A stretch of 33,444 nt of DNA from CAZIOI01 sp964540855 (GCA_964540855.1 CAZIOI010000005.1:1-33444), one strand, 5' to 3'. Positions 8,849 through 18,228 are shown, counted from the first letter of the stretch. Numbers and translations are program-made. The notes: generated by a model not told the origin, from the letters alone.

Positions 8849-9311
8849 AGTACGTTATAAGTCTGCCTTCTAGGTGGTCAATTTCGTGCTGGATGATTCT
8901 TGCCAAATATCCGCGAGCCTTTAATTTTCTTTTTTCCCCTATTTCGTCTTGATACTCGACGACAATTTTTTCGTGTCTTGGTACGGCAACTTCTTTTTCT
9001 CCAACAGAAAGACACCCCTCTTTTTCGACTGTCATTTGTTTTGATTTACTTGTTATGTCCGGATTGATAAAAGCGATTTTCGGGATCTGCCGCAAAAGTG
9101 GATTTTTTTGGATTTGTGCTTGAGTTGGCTCAAAGCCAATGACGGTAATTCTGAGACTCTTGCCGATTTGTGGCGCAGCGAGCCCCACACCATCTACATT
9201 TGAAAGTTTCTCAAACATTTTTTTCACCAGATCACGAACAGCATCGCCAATTTCGACGACTTCTTTTGATCTAGCAAAAAGAATTTTATCTGGTGATTTT
9301 ACTATTTCCAT
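8841..9311 (-). CDS. def: Peptide deformylase
   Basis: Metal-dependent enzyme that removes the N-formyl group from new proteins. All three signature motifs are intact: GVGLAAPQIG near residues 41-50, EGCLSV near 97-102 (metal-binding Cys), and QHEIDHLEG near 140-148 (two metal-binding His and the catalytic Glu). Length of 156 aa is normal. It follows the glycosyltransferase gene after 6 nt and overlaps fmt by 8 bp, so it is part of the long operon starting at the M23 gene. Confidence 0.95.
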   Translation of the reverse strand: MEIVKSPDKILFARSKEVVEIGDAVRDLVKKMFEKLSNVDGVGLAAPQIGKSLRITVIGFEPTQAQIQKNPLLRQIPKIAFINPDITSKSKQMTVEKEGCLSVGEKEVAVPRHEKIVVEYQDEIGEKRKLKARGYLARIIQHEIDHLEGRLITYYE

Positions 9312-9317
9312 TATAAT

Positions 9318-10454
9318 TTACCTTTGAAACGAATCGTAAGATTGTAACAAATCACCAGTGAGTTGGCTAGCCCTATAATTTTGAGCGTCCATCCTGGCTT
9401 TGATAGACAGATTCAGTCGAACCTTGTCGCGCTTCAACAGAGACATAATTTTCTCAGCGAAATCCTCAGTAGAATCAGATGCCAGCAGACCGTTTTGATT
9501 TTCTTTGATGAAGTCCTGTGCGCCGACACCCGATTGTGCAACTACCGGAATTCCCGCAGCGAAGGCCTCAAGAATTACGAGCGGCTCGGGGTCGAGTGTT
9601 TTGGGATAAATCAATAAATCCGTTGCGCCGTAAATTTTATTTAGAACTTTTTTTTCCAACGTACCGGTAAATGTAATGTGGCTCGCAAAATTTTGCCTGC
9701 TGGCGATTTGTTTGTAATAATCTGTTTTGTCGCCACCGCCGACAATTAACAGGTGGATATTGTCCATAGTTTTGTAGATGGTTTTAAACGTTTTTAATAC
9801 TTGAGACATATTGCCCCTCTCATCAGTCGAACCGACATACAAAATTACCTTGTCTTCAGAGATAGAGAATTGTTTTTTTAGCATATCTTTCGGAATGGAA
9901 TTATAATCTTTGGTAAAAATGCCTACGGGCAGAATGTCGATTGGCGTAATAACGCCAAAATTCTGAAGAATCTGCTTTTGCGTTGCGCTTAAGGCGATGA
10001 TTTTATCGCACTCTTTTGAATACTCAATCAGTCTTTTTGCGCTTGCGTGGTAACGCCCCCTGCCAAGCAGACTGTTGTCTTGTTTTATCTCAAATGGAAA
10101 AACCTTATAGTATGTTTGGAAGAGGGGAATCCCAAAAGTTCTGGCTATTTTTGCTCCATAGCTGAAAGTGTCATGTTCAAAATGACAGTGAACAATGTCG
10201 AGTTTTAGCTTTTCTATCTGCTGCCTGCGATGCGAGAGCAGGGGATATTTGATTGGTTTTGTTGGATGAACCTTTGAAAATTTTGCGCTCATTCGGCAAA
10301 TTCTGGGCTCGTTTCTGTTCCAGCTACGGTATTTTGGAGCAAAAACGTACACGTTGTGTCCCATCTTGGTGAGTGATAATCTGAGAGTTTCTACTGAAAC
10401 AACGGCTCCTGTGGCAACCGGAATGTATGAGTCTGTAAAAAATGCGATATTCAT
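9318..10454 (-). CDS. GT4-family glycosyltransferase, possibly glycolipid-forming
   Basis: 378 aa with two Rossmann-like halves (GT-B fold). The N-terminus MNIAFFTDSYIPVATGAVVS resembles the acceptor-binding region of diacylglycerol glucosyltransferases and PimB-like enzymes. The donor half has KVILYVGSTDERGN and the GT4 E-x7-E pattern in PEPLVILEAFAAGIPVVAQS, which holds the nucleotide-sugar. No membrane segment; such enzymes sit on the inner membrane face. It lies between priA (35 nt upstream) and def. The GT4 call is firm; acceptor and sugar are unknown, and lipid glycosylation is inference. Confidence 0.8.
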   Translation of the reverse strand: MNIAFFTDSYIPVATGAVVSVETLRLSLTKMGHNVYVFAPKYRSWNRNEPRICRMSAKFSKVHPTKPIKYPLLSHRRQQIEKLKLDIVHCHFEHDTFSYGAKIARTFGIPLFQTYYKVFPFEIKQDNSLLGRGRYHASAKRLIEYSKECDKIIALSATQKQILQNFGVITPIDILPVGIFTKDYNSIPKDMLKKQFSISEDKVILYVGSTDERGNMSQVLKTFKTIYKTMDNIHLLIVGGGDKTDYYKQIASRQNFASHITFTGTLEKKVLNKIYGATDLLIYPKTLDPEPLVILEAFAAGIPVVAQSGVGAQDFIKENQNGLLASDSTEDFAEKIMSLLKRDKVRLNLSIKARMDAQNYRASQLTGDLLQSYDSFQR

Positions 10455-10489
10455 ATGCTTATCATAACAAATCTCGAAGACAAATTGTA

Positions 10490-12211
10490 TTAAAAGTAGT
10501 CTATCGGTCCGATTCTTACTTTTATGGATTTATCCAAAAAAGCTTTTTTGTCGATTTCTCTGAAATTATGCCGTAAAAAAAGAACCTGCTTGGCTGTGAA
10601 AATATCTCCCTTTTTTGTTATTGGAAGTGAGATTTTTAGAATTTTAGAATTTATTAAACTTGAAAATCGGTTCAATTTTTCCACGGCCGATTTTTCAGTT
10701 TTTGCGCTATAAAAAATTTCAACCGGAACTGAATATGGCGGCAACGAGCTGGATTTACGATCAGATAATTCTCTTTTTAAAAAATTGCGCCAGTTTCCAT
10801 TGACTAAATCATTTAGATATTCGCTTTTTTCATCAGAAAATATAATTATTTTTTTTGCACCTCTGGATTTTAAATCTAAAATTTTTCTGAAAAGATTAAT
10901 TCTGTTTGAAAAAAGAGGGGAGGATGCGATAAAATCAAAATCCGCTATCACGAATACATTAACGTCTTTTTCAAGTGATAAAATTTCACGATAAGTCGTA
11001 ACTAAAATTTGTTTTTTTTCAAAATGGCTAACTCTTGTTTCGATGGAGTCGGAAAAATCAGGCCACATTTCCTTAATTTGGTGCATTATATCGGAATAAG
11101 TGATACCGATGTAATATCTTTTATCAGATTTACAATCAGCGCATTTGTCCAGTTTTGTGTCACATTTTTCACACAGATTAGTCTCCTCCATAAAATATTC
11201 GCCTCTACAGTGTGAGCAGGTAATCTTATTGTTGCAGTTGCCACAGTAAACTTTATGCGAATTTCTGAAGTTTCCGATAAATCCAACCGATTTCCTGTTT
11301 TCAAGTGATTTTTTGACCAATTCGATGAAAAAATTATTTTGAGAAATTTTTTTGGGATTGTTGTATGTGATAAACGATAAATTGTTTTTTAACTCTACAA
11401 TATCCATTTTATTTTTTGAGATTGCCGCAAAATCAATAAGACCCGGGCAGCTGTCGCCGACTATCAATCTCGCTCCGCATAACTTCGATAAAATCTTGGC
11501 ACTGATGAATGTGTTGTAATAAGGTGCCTGGTCTTCTTGATATGCGTAATTAAACGGCTCATCAATGAATATGTTTGATAATTTTGAAAATGGTAAAAAT
11601 AGACCATGGCGCGTGCCGATAATAATACAATCATCACCCGCCAAAATTGTTTGGTATATTTTAGATTTTTGATCACTATCAAGTTGGCTGTGAAATGCGA
11701 AAACGTGAAATTTTGGAGAGATTTTTTTTATGAACTCGGCTGCATCGGAGATAGCTTTTAGGGTTGGCAGAATAAGCAAATTTTGCCTATTGTCTGCAAG
11801 TTGGCAAAAATGTTCAATCCTCGAGCTTCTCTCCCCCATAACAAAGACCGGTTTTTTTGGACCGGTTTTTCTGTAAGAGGAATCTTTTGCCCCTATTTGC
11901 TTAAGGTCTTTTTTGTTTAAAGCCGGAATAAATCTGTTAAGAGTGTCTGATAAAGAACCCAGAAAATACTGCGATATCTCTTTTGCAAAATCAAATTGCA
12001 GCTTATTTATCACAGGTCCGACAGAAAGCTCTCTCTCGATTGTTTTTGTTGTAAACTTTGACCTAGGTTTAATCCCTGTAACAATTCCCTGTACTTTCTG
12101 TTTTCCTAGCGACACTTCAACAAGAGTAAAGAGTTTTATCGGTTTATCTGTTTGATAATCGAACGATTTTTCGTCTTTGACCGCGCGCTTTACGAGGACC
12201 TCGCAAATCAT
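10490..12211 (-). CDS. priA: Primosomal protein N' (PriA) homologue with degenerate ATPase motifs
   Basis: PriA reloads the replicative helicase at stalled forks. At 573 aa this is far shorter than usual (about 730). The N-terminal DNA-binding domain is recognisable (SFDYQTDKPIKLFTLVEVSL). All eight zinc cysteines remain at C323, C326, C332, C335, C347, C350, C357 and C360. However, the Walker A site expected near residues 123-131 reads VFVMGERSS with no GKT, and the DEEH/DEAH box is DEPF at 217-220. ATP-driven unwinding is therefore probably lost, leaving a fork-binding or structural role. Its ATG overlaps the obg stop (ATGA). The homology is clear; activity is doubtful. Confidence 0.82.
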   Translation of the reverse strand: MICEVLVKRAVKDEKSFDYQTDKPIKLFTLVEVSLGKQKVQGIVTGIKPRSKFTTKTIERELSVGPVINKLQFDFAKEISQYFLGSLSDTLNRFIPALNKKDLKQIGAKDSSYRKTGPKKPVFVMGERSSRIEHFCQLADNRQNLLILPTLKAISDAAEFIKKISPKFHVFAFHSQLDSDQKSKIYQTILAGDDCIIIGTRHGLFLPFSKLSNIFIDEPFNYAYQEDQAPYYNTFISAKILSKLCGARLIVGDSCPGLIDFAAISKNKMDIVELKNNLSFITYNNPKKISQNNFFIELVKKSLENRKSVGFIGNFRNSHKVYCGNCNNKITCSHCRGEYFMEETNLCEKCDTKLDKCADCKSDKRYYIGITYSDIMHQIKEMWPDFSDSIETRVSHFEKKQILVTTYREILSLEKDVNVFVIADFDFIASSPLFSNRINLFRKILDLKSRGAKKIIIFSDEKSEYLNDLVNGNWRNFLKRELSDRKSSSLPPYSVPVEIFYSAKTEKSAVEKLNRFSSLINSKILKISLPITKKGDIFTAKQVLFLRHNFREIDKKAFLDKSIKVRIGPIDYF

Positions 12212-13155
12212 AGTTTAGAAAATATTAAATCCTCAAGGGCTTCCAATCCTTCGCCTGTCAATGTGGAAATCGCCAAATCATATTTGAATTTTTTCGGCAG
12301 CTTGTCCGTAAGATCAATTTTATTTAGTACAATAATCTCTTTTTTTGTTTTAAAATTTTTGTTAAAAGCTAAAATCTCTGTTTTGATCGTTTCGTAATCG
12401 CGTTTTGGGTTATCGCTTGTCGCGTCAATCAAATGAAGAAGTATTTCCGTTCTTTCGACATGTTTCAAGAACTCATGCCCAAGTCCTTTGCCTGTGCTTG
12501 CGCCCTCAATTAATCCGGGAATATCGCAAAGAATGACTTTTTTACCTTTATAATCCAGTGAACCCAGATTTGGATCAACGGTTGTAAAGGGGTAGCTGCC
12601 CTCTTTGGCATTCGCATTCGTAAGTCGATTGACGAGGGAGGTTTTTCCCGCATTGGGTAATCCAATTATTCCAATATCGCCAATAAGTTTGAGCTCCAGC
12701 TGAATCTTAACTTGTTCTGCCGGTTCGCCTGGTTTGAACTGTCTTGGAGCTTGATTTGTGGCACTTTTGTAATGAACATTACCAAGACCGCCCTTGCCAC
12801 CTTTTGCTACAATTACCTGTTCGCCTTCATTTTTTAAATCAGCTATTATAGATTGATTATCGCCGTCTAAAATCATTGTTCCGGGCGGAACCGGTAAAAT
12901 AATGTCTTGTCCGTTTTTGCCGTGACGCTTTGCCCTTGAGCCATTTTGCCCCTTTTCCGCTTTGTGTAGTTTGTTAGTGTTATAAAAAGACAGTGTATCA
13001 AGATTTGTTGCAACGCGAAAAATAACGTCTCCGCCATCTCCGCCATCGCCGCCATCGGGGCCGCCCTTTGGGATATATTTTTCACGACGAAAACTAACGG
13101 CACCATCGCCGCCCTTTCCGGAAATCACTGTTATTTTCGCTGAATCTACTAGCAT
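12208..13155 (-). CDS. obgE: GTPase Obg, short form without C-terminal OCT domain
   Basis: A ribosome-associated GTPase in 50S assembly and stress control. The glycine-rich Obg fold (residues 1-158) shows GGPDGGDGGDGGDVIF and VAKGGKGGLGNV. The G domain has GLPNAGKT at 165-172 (Thr where most members have Ser), DIPGLIEGAS at 211-220, and NKID near 276. It ends at 315 aa right after the G domain, so the OCT domain of longer Obg proteins is missing. It overlaps priA by 4 bp and follows the M23 gene by 1 nt. Confidence 0.93.
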   Translation of the reverse strand: MLVDSAKITVISGKGGDGAVSFRREKYIPKGGPDGGDGGDGGDVIFRVATNLDTLSFYNTNKLHKAEKGQNGSRAKRHGKNGQDIILPVPPGTMILDGDNQSIIADLKNEGEQVIVAKGGKGGLGNVHYKSATNQAPRQFKPGEPAEQVKIQLELKLIGDIGIIGLPNAGKTSLVNRLTNANAKEGSYPFTTVDPNLGSLDYKGKKVILCDIPGLIEGASTGKGLGHEFLKHVERTEILLHLIDATSDNPKRDYETIKTEILAFNKNFKTKKEIIVLNKIDLTDKLPKKFKYDLAISTLTGEGLEALEDLIFSKL

Positions 13156-13156
13156 T

Positions 13157-14275
13157 CTATCTTGGGGGAACGGGCGTTCCGTTAATAATCAACTCATAAT
13201 GCAAGTGCGGTCCGGTTGATCTACCGGTATTTCCGGATAGACCAATAGTTTGTCCTTTTGAGACTGTTTGGCCAATGGATGAATTGATTTGTGACAAATG
13301 TGCGTATCTTGTTGCTCTGCCGCCACCATGATCAACGATAATCATATTTCCATACCCACCAGACCATCCGGTACTAATTTTTACAATCTTTCCACCCGCA
13401 GCTGATGTGACAGGCGTACCAATACTCGCCATATAATCAATTCCCCTGTGACCGGAACTGTATCCTCTGGAAATACCGTTATTATATGCTAATGGCGCAC
13501 CAAGTCCGCCGGTGTCAATGCCACTATATGCCGAGCTAGTAGCAGAACCTGTAGAAGCGGCATAAGCTTTATTTTTAGCTGCTGCAAGTTGTTTTTTTCT
13601 CAGTGCTTCTGCAGCCACAGCGGCAGCTCTTTCTTCCTCTTCCGCCTTATTGACGGCGACTAACCAATCATTTGAGGTAGAGGTATCGGTAGATGGGATA
13701 ACTAGAACGGTTCCTTGCTTAACTTTTTTAAGGTTTTCGGCATTTATGCTGTTTGCATCTAAAATCGAGGCGACGTGGAGGCTAAACTTCTCAGCGATTT
13801 GCGTTATAGTTTCGCCTTGTTGCACAATGTAAGTGGCGTCCTGTCGTTCCGGTCCCTCTATGTTTTTTCCCGCGTTGACAGCTAGTTGCTGGTCGAGAGA
13901 ATAGCTGTCGTTTTTTGCCATGAGAGTAAGAGCGATTTCATCAGAATTCGCTACTACACCTGGCGTGTATTCGCTGATAGTTTCAGCAAATTGACCCGTG
14001 CTAATGGGATCTAGCGGTTCTGAAAATTGCTTTAGTCCGGAGTAAACCTCTTGATTATACGAAGCTTCAGAGACCCACGGTATTACAGCCAATATAAAAA
14101 GCAGTCCGAAATTCAAAACAAGCTTTCTCTCAACCCTTATAAGCTGTTTGACGTGTCTAATATTTTTCGAACAATACGCGCTAAAAACATCAACAATTTC
14201 CTGAATTTTTTTTAGCACTCTTGTTGTTTGACTCACAACCCTATATTGGGGAGGCTTGTCGCTTTTTACTTTCAT
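13157..14275 (-). CDS. LysM/M23 peptidoglycan endopeptidase, membrane-anchored
   Basis: Predicted cell-wall hydrolase that cleaves peptide cross-links. A cytoplasmic N-terminus of about 50 residues precedes one membrane segment (LVLNFGLLFILAVIPWV, 53-69). A LysM wall-binding domain spans about 148-194 (TYIVQQGETITQIAEKF). An Ala/Glu/Lys helical linker follows (about 209-240). The M23 domain has its zinc and catalytic residues intact: H276 and D280 in GHRGIDYM, H326 in YAHLS, and H357/H359 in PHLHYE. It heads the operon running into obg, priA, the GT and def, behind the promoter at 14291-14319. An EnvC/NlpD-like activator role is unlikely because the active site is complete. Confidence 0.9.
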   Translation of the reverse strand: MKVKSDKPPQYRVVSQTTRVLKKIQEIVDVFSAYCSKNIRHVKQLIRVERKLVLNFGLLFILAVIPWVSEASYNQEVYSGLKQFSEPLDPISTGQFAETISEYTPGVVANSDEIALTLMAKNDSYSLDQQLAVNAGKNIEGPERQDATYIVQQGETITQIAEKFSLHVASILDANSINAENLKKVKQGTVLVIPSTDTSTSNDWLVAVNKAEEEERAAAVAAEALRKKQLAAAKNKAYAASTGSATSSAYSGIDTGGLGAPLAYNNGISRGYSSGHRGIDYMASIGTPVTSAAGGKIVKISTGWSGGYGNMIIVDHGGGRATRYAHLSQINSSIGQTVSKGQTIGLSGNTGRSTGPHLHYELIINGTPVPPR

Positions 14276-14290
14276 AATAAGCTGCCCAGT

Positions 14291-14319
14291 ATTATACCTT
14301 AAAAACCCGGATTAGTCAA
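14291..14319 (-). promoter_or_regulatory. Near-consensus promoter for the M23-obg-priA operon
   Basis: The minus strand reads TTGACT, a 17-nt spacer, then TATAAT. The start would be near 14284, only about 9 nt from the ATG at 14275, with no SD. Confidence 0.75.
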
Positions 14320-14340
14320 TCCCCGAGGCTTTTTTTCAAA

Positions 14341-15546
14341 TTATTCGAGGATGATTTTCAACTTTCCTGTAAGTATTTTCTCTAGTTTCACATTGTCAGA
14401 TAATGAAAATGATGCTTCGGAAAGCTCTATTTCGTGTTCGCCCTTGCTATATGACCCTAAATCTATTTCTAGAGTTATGTCTGAATCTTGGATCGAAGTC
14501 TTGCTAGTTGTTGCCTCTACGGAGATTTTTTCCGGGTTAGTTGTAATTTTTAACCCTGAGGGGGTATTTTTAAAACTTGGGGAAATCTCGACTGTTCTTG
14601 TCTGCTCGGATTTTTCTATAACTACAGTGACCTTGATTGACGAGTATTTATCTTCAACCTTTATGCCGTTATCTACACTCAACTGGGCGGTATATGTTTT
14701 ATTCTCGCTCAAATTGTTAAGATCAATCGCCTCGGTTTCTACGTATTGTGTTTGCGAAAGTTTTGTTCTTGAGCCGGATATGGTGACGGTTTGGGGTTCA
14801 GTAGTGATTGAGCTGATCCAATAACCGTTTTTGATATCACCTGAAGTTTTCACCCTTATTCCAACAGTTTTCGTATCGCCTGAAGGTGATATGGAGATTT
14901 TTGTTTTAACGGTTTCGGGCTCAACCTTGACGAACTTTATCTCATCGCCCTGGGCATCATAAACAAATAGTTGGGAAACCTTCTCAAATCCGTCTTTTTC
15001 TCCGCTAACCTTAATTGGTGCCACGGCCTCTGTGATTGTATCGATTGTTGATTTTGGTCCGATAACTTGCACTTCTTTTGGCTCTGCTGTCGCATCCGAC
15101 ACAATATAACCCTCAGCAGCGGCCCCATCGTATTTTACCCTGGCAGGCACAGTTTTTATTTCTTTGGTATCAATTTTTACGGTAGTTTTTCGTGGGTTAC
15201 AAGATATTATTTGGACTTCAGACGAAGTGGTAGTAACTTTTAATTCTTTTTCATACACTCCCTTTTCCAGTCCAGCCAAATCGATCGTTACACTGAAGTC
15301 GTTGTCATTCAAATCTTTTAGTTTCATCGGGTCAACACTAATTTTGATTTGAACGTTGTCGTTCGCCGCAACGGAAACCAAACCATCCCTCAAACCTTCA
15401 AAGCCAATTTCTATTTTATTTGGATAATTGACAACCGATGATTGGCTGAGCGAAATCGCAAACCAAGCTATAATTGCAGCAACGACCGACAATAGTTTGA
15501 TTATCCAATTTTTTTTAAAAAAGTTGATTATCTTATCGCGAATCAT
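14341..15546 (-). CDS. cdaR: YbbR-domain protein, CdaR-type regulator of c-di-AMP synthase
   Basis: 401 aa with one N-terminal membrane segment (IIKLLSVVAAIIAWFAIS, about 16-33) and an extracytoplasmic part made of repeated YbbR-like beta domains. Repeating patterns such as PKEVQVIGPKSTIDTITEAV and PQTVTISGSRTKLSQTQYV mark the repeats, roughly four in all. In Firmicutes CdaR binds the CdaA diadenylate cyclase and tunes c-di-AMP output. Here its start overlaps the end of cdaA by 14 bp, the classic arrangement. It precedes the M23 gene, which has a separate promoter. Confidence 0.88.
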   Translation of the reverse strand: MIRDKIINFFKKNWIIKLLSVVAAIIAWFAISLSQSSVVNYPNKIEIGFEGLRDGLVSVAANDNVQIKISVDPMKLKDLNDNDFSVTIDLAGLEKGVYEKELKVTTTSSEVQIISCNPRKTTVKIDTKEIKTVPARVKYDGAAAEGYIVSDATAEPKEVQVIGPKSTIDTITEAVAPIKVSGEKDGFEKVSQLFVYDAQGDEIKFVKVEPETVKTKISISPSGDTKTVGIRVKTSGDIKNGYWISSITTEPQTVTISGSRTKLSQTQYVETEAIDLNNLSENKTYTAQLSVDNGIKVEDKYSSIKVTVVIEKSEQTRTVEISPSFKNTPSGLKITTNPEKISVEATTSKTSIQDSDITLEIDLGSYSKGEHEIELSEASFSLSDNVKLEKILTGKLKIILE

Positions 15547-16363
15547 TGTCGGCCTCTCTATCTTTGCTTTTTTTCACAATCAAAAGTTTTGACAATTCTT
15601 TTTCTAAATTTTCGTTTTCAACGTGGTTAATCTCTCCGTTGATGGAAATCGAAATAGTCCCTGTTTCTTCCGAAACAACCATCACCACAGCATCTGAAAT
15701 ACCGGACAAACCAATTGCTGCTTTATGCCGAGTACCAAATTTATAGCTATACCTATTTTCAGATGATAACGGCAAAACTGCTCTTGCAGCCTTGATTTTC
15801 ATTCCTGAAATAATAACCGCTCCATCATGCAAAGGCGATTTTGGTGTGAAAATCGTTAAAAGTAGGTCTAGCGACAGTTTTGCATCAAGAGTTTCGCCTT
15901 TCTCGACATTTTCTTTAAGTTTGTCCGCTCGCGCTATAACTATTAAGGCACCGGTTTTATTTTTTGCCAAAATGCGACAGGCTTGGCTTATGGTGGAAAT
16001 AACATAATAGACATCCTTTTTTTTGAGGTCAAAAAAATCAGACGAAAATCTGGTTCGTCCTATCTTAACGAGAGCGTTTCTTAATTCCGGCTGGAACACG
16101 ATCGGAATTGCGACCACGAGAGCTGTTAGGACGTTTTGCAAAATAAAAATTAACAGGCTTAATTGTAACGCTCTGGCAATTGCCCAAATACCTACAAGAA
16201 GTAATATGCCGTAAATTATCTGAACAGCACGCGTCTCTTTGATCATTGAGTAGAGCCAATAAAACAACAGTGCCGCGATTAGTACATCAATAAGAGATAA
16301 CGCCGTAAATTTGCTAAACACGGCTGTTATTAAAGAGACAGTTTCACTTGATGAACCCAACAC
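15533..16363 (-). CDS. cdaA: Membrane diadenylate cyclase CdaA (DisA_N/DAC domain)
   Basis: Makes c-di-AMP from two ATP. Three membrane segments lie in about residues 20-90 (SLIDVLIAALLFYWLY; IIYGILLLVGIWAIA; LLIFILQNVLTALVV). The DAC domain follows, with the catalytic DGA motif at 180-182 (SPLHDGAVIISG) and the ATP-binding RHK at 212-214 (GTRHKAAIGLS; RHR in many homologues). Start is uncertain: GTG at 16363 has no SD, whereas AAGGAGG lies about 28 nt upstream, near an in-frame ATC at 16387. c-di-AMP usually controls osmolyte transport and wall turnover, in line with the adjacent cdaR and M23 genes. Confidence 0.92.
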   Translation of the reverse strand: MLGSSSETVSLITAVFSKFTALSLIDVLIAALLFYWLYSMIKETRAVQIIYGILLLVGIWAIARALQLSLLIFILQNVLTALVVAIPIVFQPELRNALVKIGRTRFSSDFFDLKKKDVYYVISTISQACRILAKNKTGALIVIARADKLKENVEKGETLDAKLSLDLLLTIFTPKSPLHDGAVIISGMKIKAARAVLPLSSENRYSYKFGTRHKAAIGLSGISDAVVMVVSEETGTISISINGEINHVENENLEKELSKLLIVKKSKDREADNDSR

Positions 16364-16384
16364 GTGACCGGAACCAATTGGGTT

Positions 16385-16398
16385 GATTTCTCCTCCTT
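16385..16398 (-). promoter_or_regulatory. SD site that questions the cdaA start
   Basis: AAGGAGG on the minus strand (16392-16398) lies 4 nt before an in-frame ATC codon at 16385-16387 and 28 nt before the GTG at 16363. No ATG, GTG or TTG in this frame lies at normal spacing. Either a non-standard start codon is used or the site does not set the start. Confidence 0.4.
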
Positions 16399-16425
16399 TT
16401 TGTCGCTTGCAACTATTTTAACAGA

Positions 16426-18228
16426 TTATTCGTCTGATTTCTTTTTTATTGATCTTAAGTGTTCTTCTATCAGTATAAAATCAAAAACATCCTTTGGCTT
16501 GGGTTTGAACTCACCGGTATAGCTGATTCCGCACTCTGTTGGCGACTCGACGAGATTGATCTTTTCTCCCCCAATTTGGACTGATTCGGTCTTGAGTTCG
16601 CCGACTTTTTCTCCATCGCGTATAATGTGAATCCTTGTCCCGGGGGTTATTTTGCCTGAAGTTACTTTACCGCCGACAATACCTTTGCCCTTGACCTTCA
16701 AAAAGATTTTTATAATTTCCAGTGAACCGATTTTGGTCTCAACAATTTCCGGTTCAAGCATTCCTTCTAGAGCAGCGGTCACATCATCTATGAGTTGATA
16801 GATGATGTCGTATCTGGAAATTTTGACGCCGTTTCTTTCGGCAAGCTTAAGGACGGTAGGCGGCACAGCTACCCTGAAGGCTAATATGACTGCTTTACTC
16901 GCCGTGGCAAGATTAATATCCGACTCTGTAATTGATCCGATACCGTCCGATATAATATTAACTTTTATGTCATAGGCCACGATTTCGTCCAAACTACCTT
17001 TTATTGCGTCCAAAGAGCCCTTTGTATCGGCACGCAAAACGATATTCAACTCCTTGATTTTACCTTCTTTGGCTTGATCCGAAATTTCTTGCAAACCGAT
17101 TGATTTTGCAATTGTTTTTATGGAATCTTTTTTCTGGACTCTCTCGGCTATGTTTCTAGCGGTCTTCTCGTCTTTGACAGCTCTAAATATAACTCCGCTT
17201 CTTGGAATTTTTTTGAAGCCCGCGATTAAGATTGGATCGGATGGTTTGCCGAGCTTGATTCTTTTGCCGGTCCAATCTTCCAGAAATCTGATCTTGGCGT
17301 AATCTCCTTCAAAAACAATCAGGTCAGAAGTGTGTAATGTACCCTCGATTATAATAGCGGTCGCAATCGGACCCTTTCCCGGTTGAATTTTAGATTCGAT
17401 AATCATTCCTTTGGCGGGACAGTCTTGTGGGGCTTTCAAATCTTCTACGTCTGCTGTCAAAACAATTGTTTCAAGCAAAACATCAATATTTTCTCCGGTT
17501 TTTGCCGAGAGCGGTATCATGGGTGTTTTACCGCCCCATTCTTCCGGCACCAGCATATGTTCTGATAGCTCGCGTTTCACTCTGTCCGGATCAGCCTCCG
17601 GCTTGTCCATTTTGTTTATTGCGACAATAATCGGTACCTTTGCCGCCTTGGCGTGTGAAATAGCTTCAAGAGTCTGGGGTTTAACACCCTCGTCTGCAGC
17701 AACCACAAGTATAATAATATCGGTGATATTGGCGCCGTGCGCTCTCATCGCCGAGAAAGCTTCGTGACCGGGGGTGTCTAAAAATGTTATCAGCCTCTCA
17801 ACTTTCTTTTTGCCTTCGGTTACCGTGATAGACGTTTGGTAGGCGCCGATGTGCTGTGTAATACCGCCGGATTCAGTATCAATAATTTTTGTGTTTCTAA
17901 TCGAATCAAGTAGCTTGGTTTTGCCGTGATCAACATGCCCCATTATAGTTACAACCGGTGGTCGAGATACGGATTTAGCTTTTGGCAAATTCTCGTCGGC
18001 AACAGATTCTTCTTCCTTGGCAGTCTCTTCTTCCGCGACAGCCTCAAAACCAAATTCGTTGGCAATAATAGCGGCAGTATCGAAGTCAACGCTTTCGTTG
18101 ATAGTCGCCAACACACCGGAAAGCATCAGTTTTTTGATGATCTCGCTTGGGCTGACAGAAAGTTCTTCCGCTAGTTGCTTAACGGGGACGACTTCGGGTA
18201 AGGTGATTTTTATATTATTTGTCATCAT
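16426..18228 (-). CDS. infB: Translation initiation factor IF-2
   Basis: GTPase that places formyl-Met-tRNA on the 30S subunit and drives subunit joining. A short N-domain has the IF2_N helix pattern (VKQLAEELSVSPSEIIKKLM), then a Glu/Ala linker. The G domain carries GHVDHGKT at 97-104, GGITQHIG (switch I), DTPGHEAF at 151-158, NKMD at 205-208 and SAKTGE. Domains II to IV follow (GKGIVGGKVTSGKITPGTRI). 600 aa is short but complete. It begins inside the last codons of gyrA (14-bp overlap; ATGATG leaves a 3-nt choice), so translation is probably coupled to gyrA. Confidence 0.96.
   Translation of the reverse strand: MMTNNIKITLPEVVPVKQLAEELSVSPSEIIKKLMLSGVLATINESVDFDTAAIIANEFGFEAVAEEETAKEEESVADENLPKAKSVSRPPVVTIMGHVDHGKTKLLDSIRNTKIIDTESGGITQHIGAYQTSITVTEGKKKVERLITFLDTPGHEAFSAMRAHGANITDIIILVVAADEGVKPQTLEAISHAKAAKVPIIVAINKMDKPEADPDRVKRELSEHMLVPEEWGGKTPMIPLSAKTGENIDVLLETIVLTADVEDLKAPQDCPAKGMIIESKIQPGKGPIATAIIIEGTLHTSDLIVFEGDYAKIRFLEDWTGKRIKLGKPSDPILIAGFKKIPRSGVIFRAVKDEKTARNIAERVQKKDSIKTIAKSIGLQEISDQAKEGKIKELNIVLRADTKGSLDAIKGSLDEIVAYDIKVNIISDGIGSITESDINLATASKAVILAFRVAVPPTVLKLAERNGVKISRYDIIYQLIDDVTAALEGMLEPEIVETKIGSLEIIKIFLKVKGKGIVGGKVTSGKITPGTRIHIIRDGEKVGELKTESVQIGGEKINLVESPTECGISYTGEFKPKPKDVFDFILIEEHLRSIKKKSDE

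Noticed and set aside
9318..10454. A polysaccharide island including this glycosyltransferase
   Set aside because: It is embedded among obg, priA and def, far from the glycan operon at 22.9-27.5 kb, and its N-terminus looks more like lipid glycosyltransferases.
14297..14340. Terminator between cdaR and the M23 gene
   Set aside because: GGATT/AATCC gives only a 5-bp stem and overlaps the promoter -35; no proper stem precedes the T-run.
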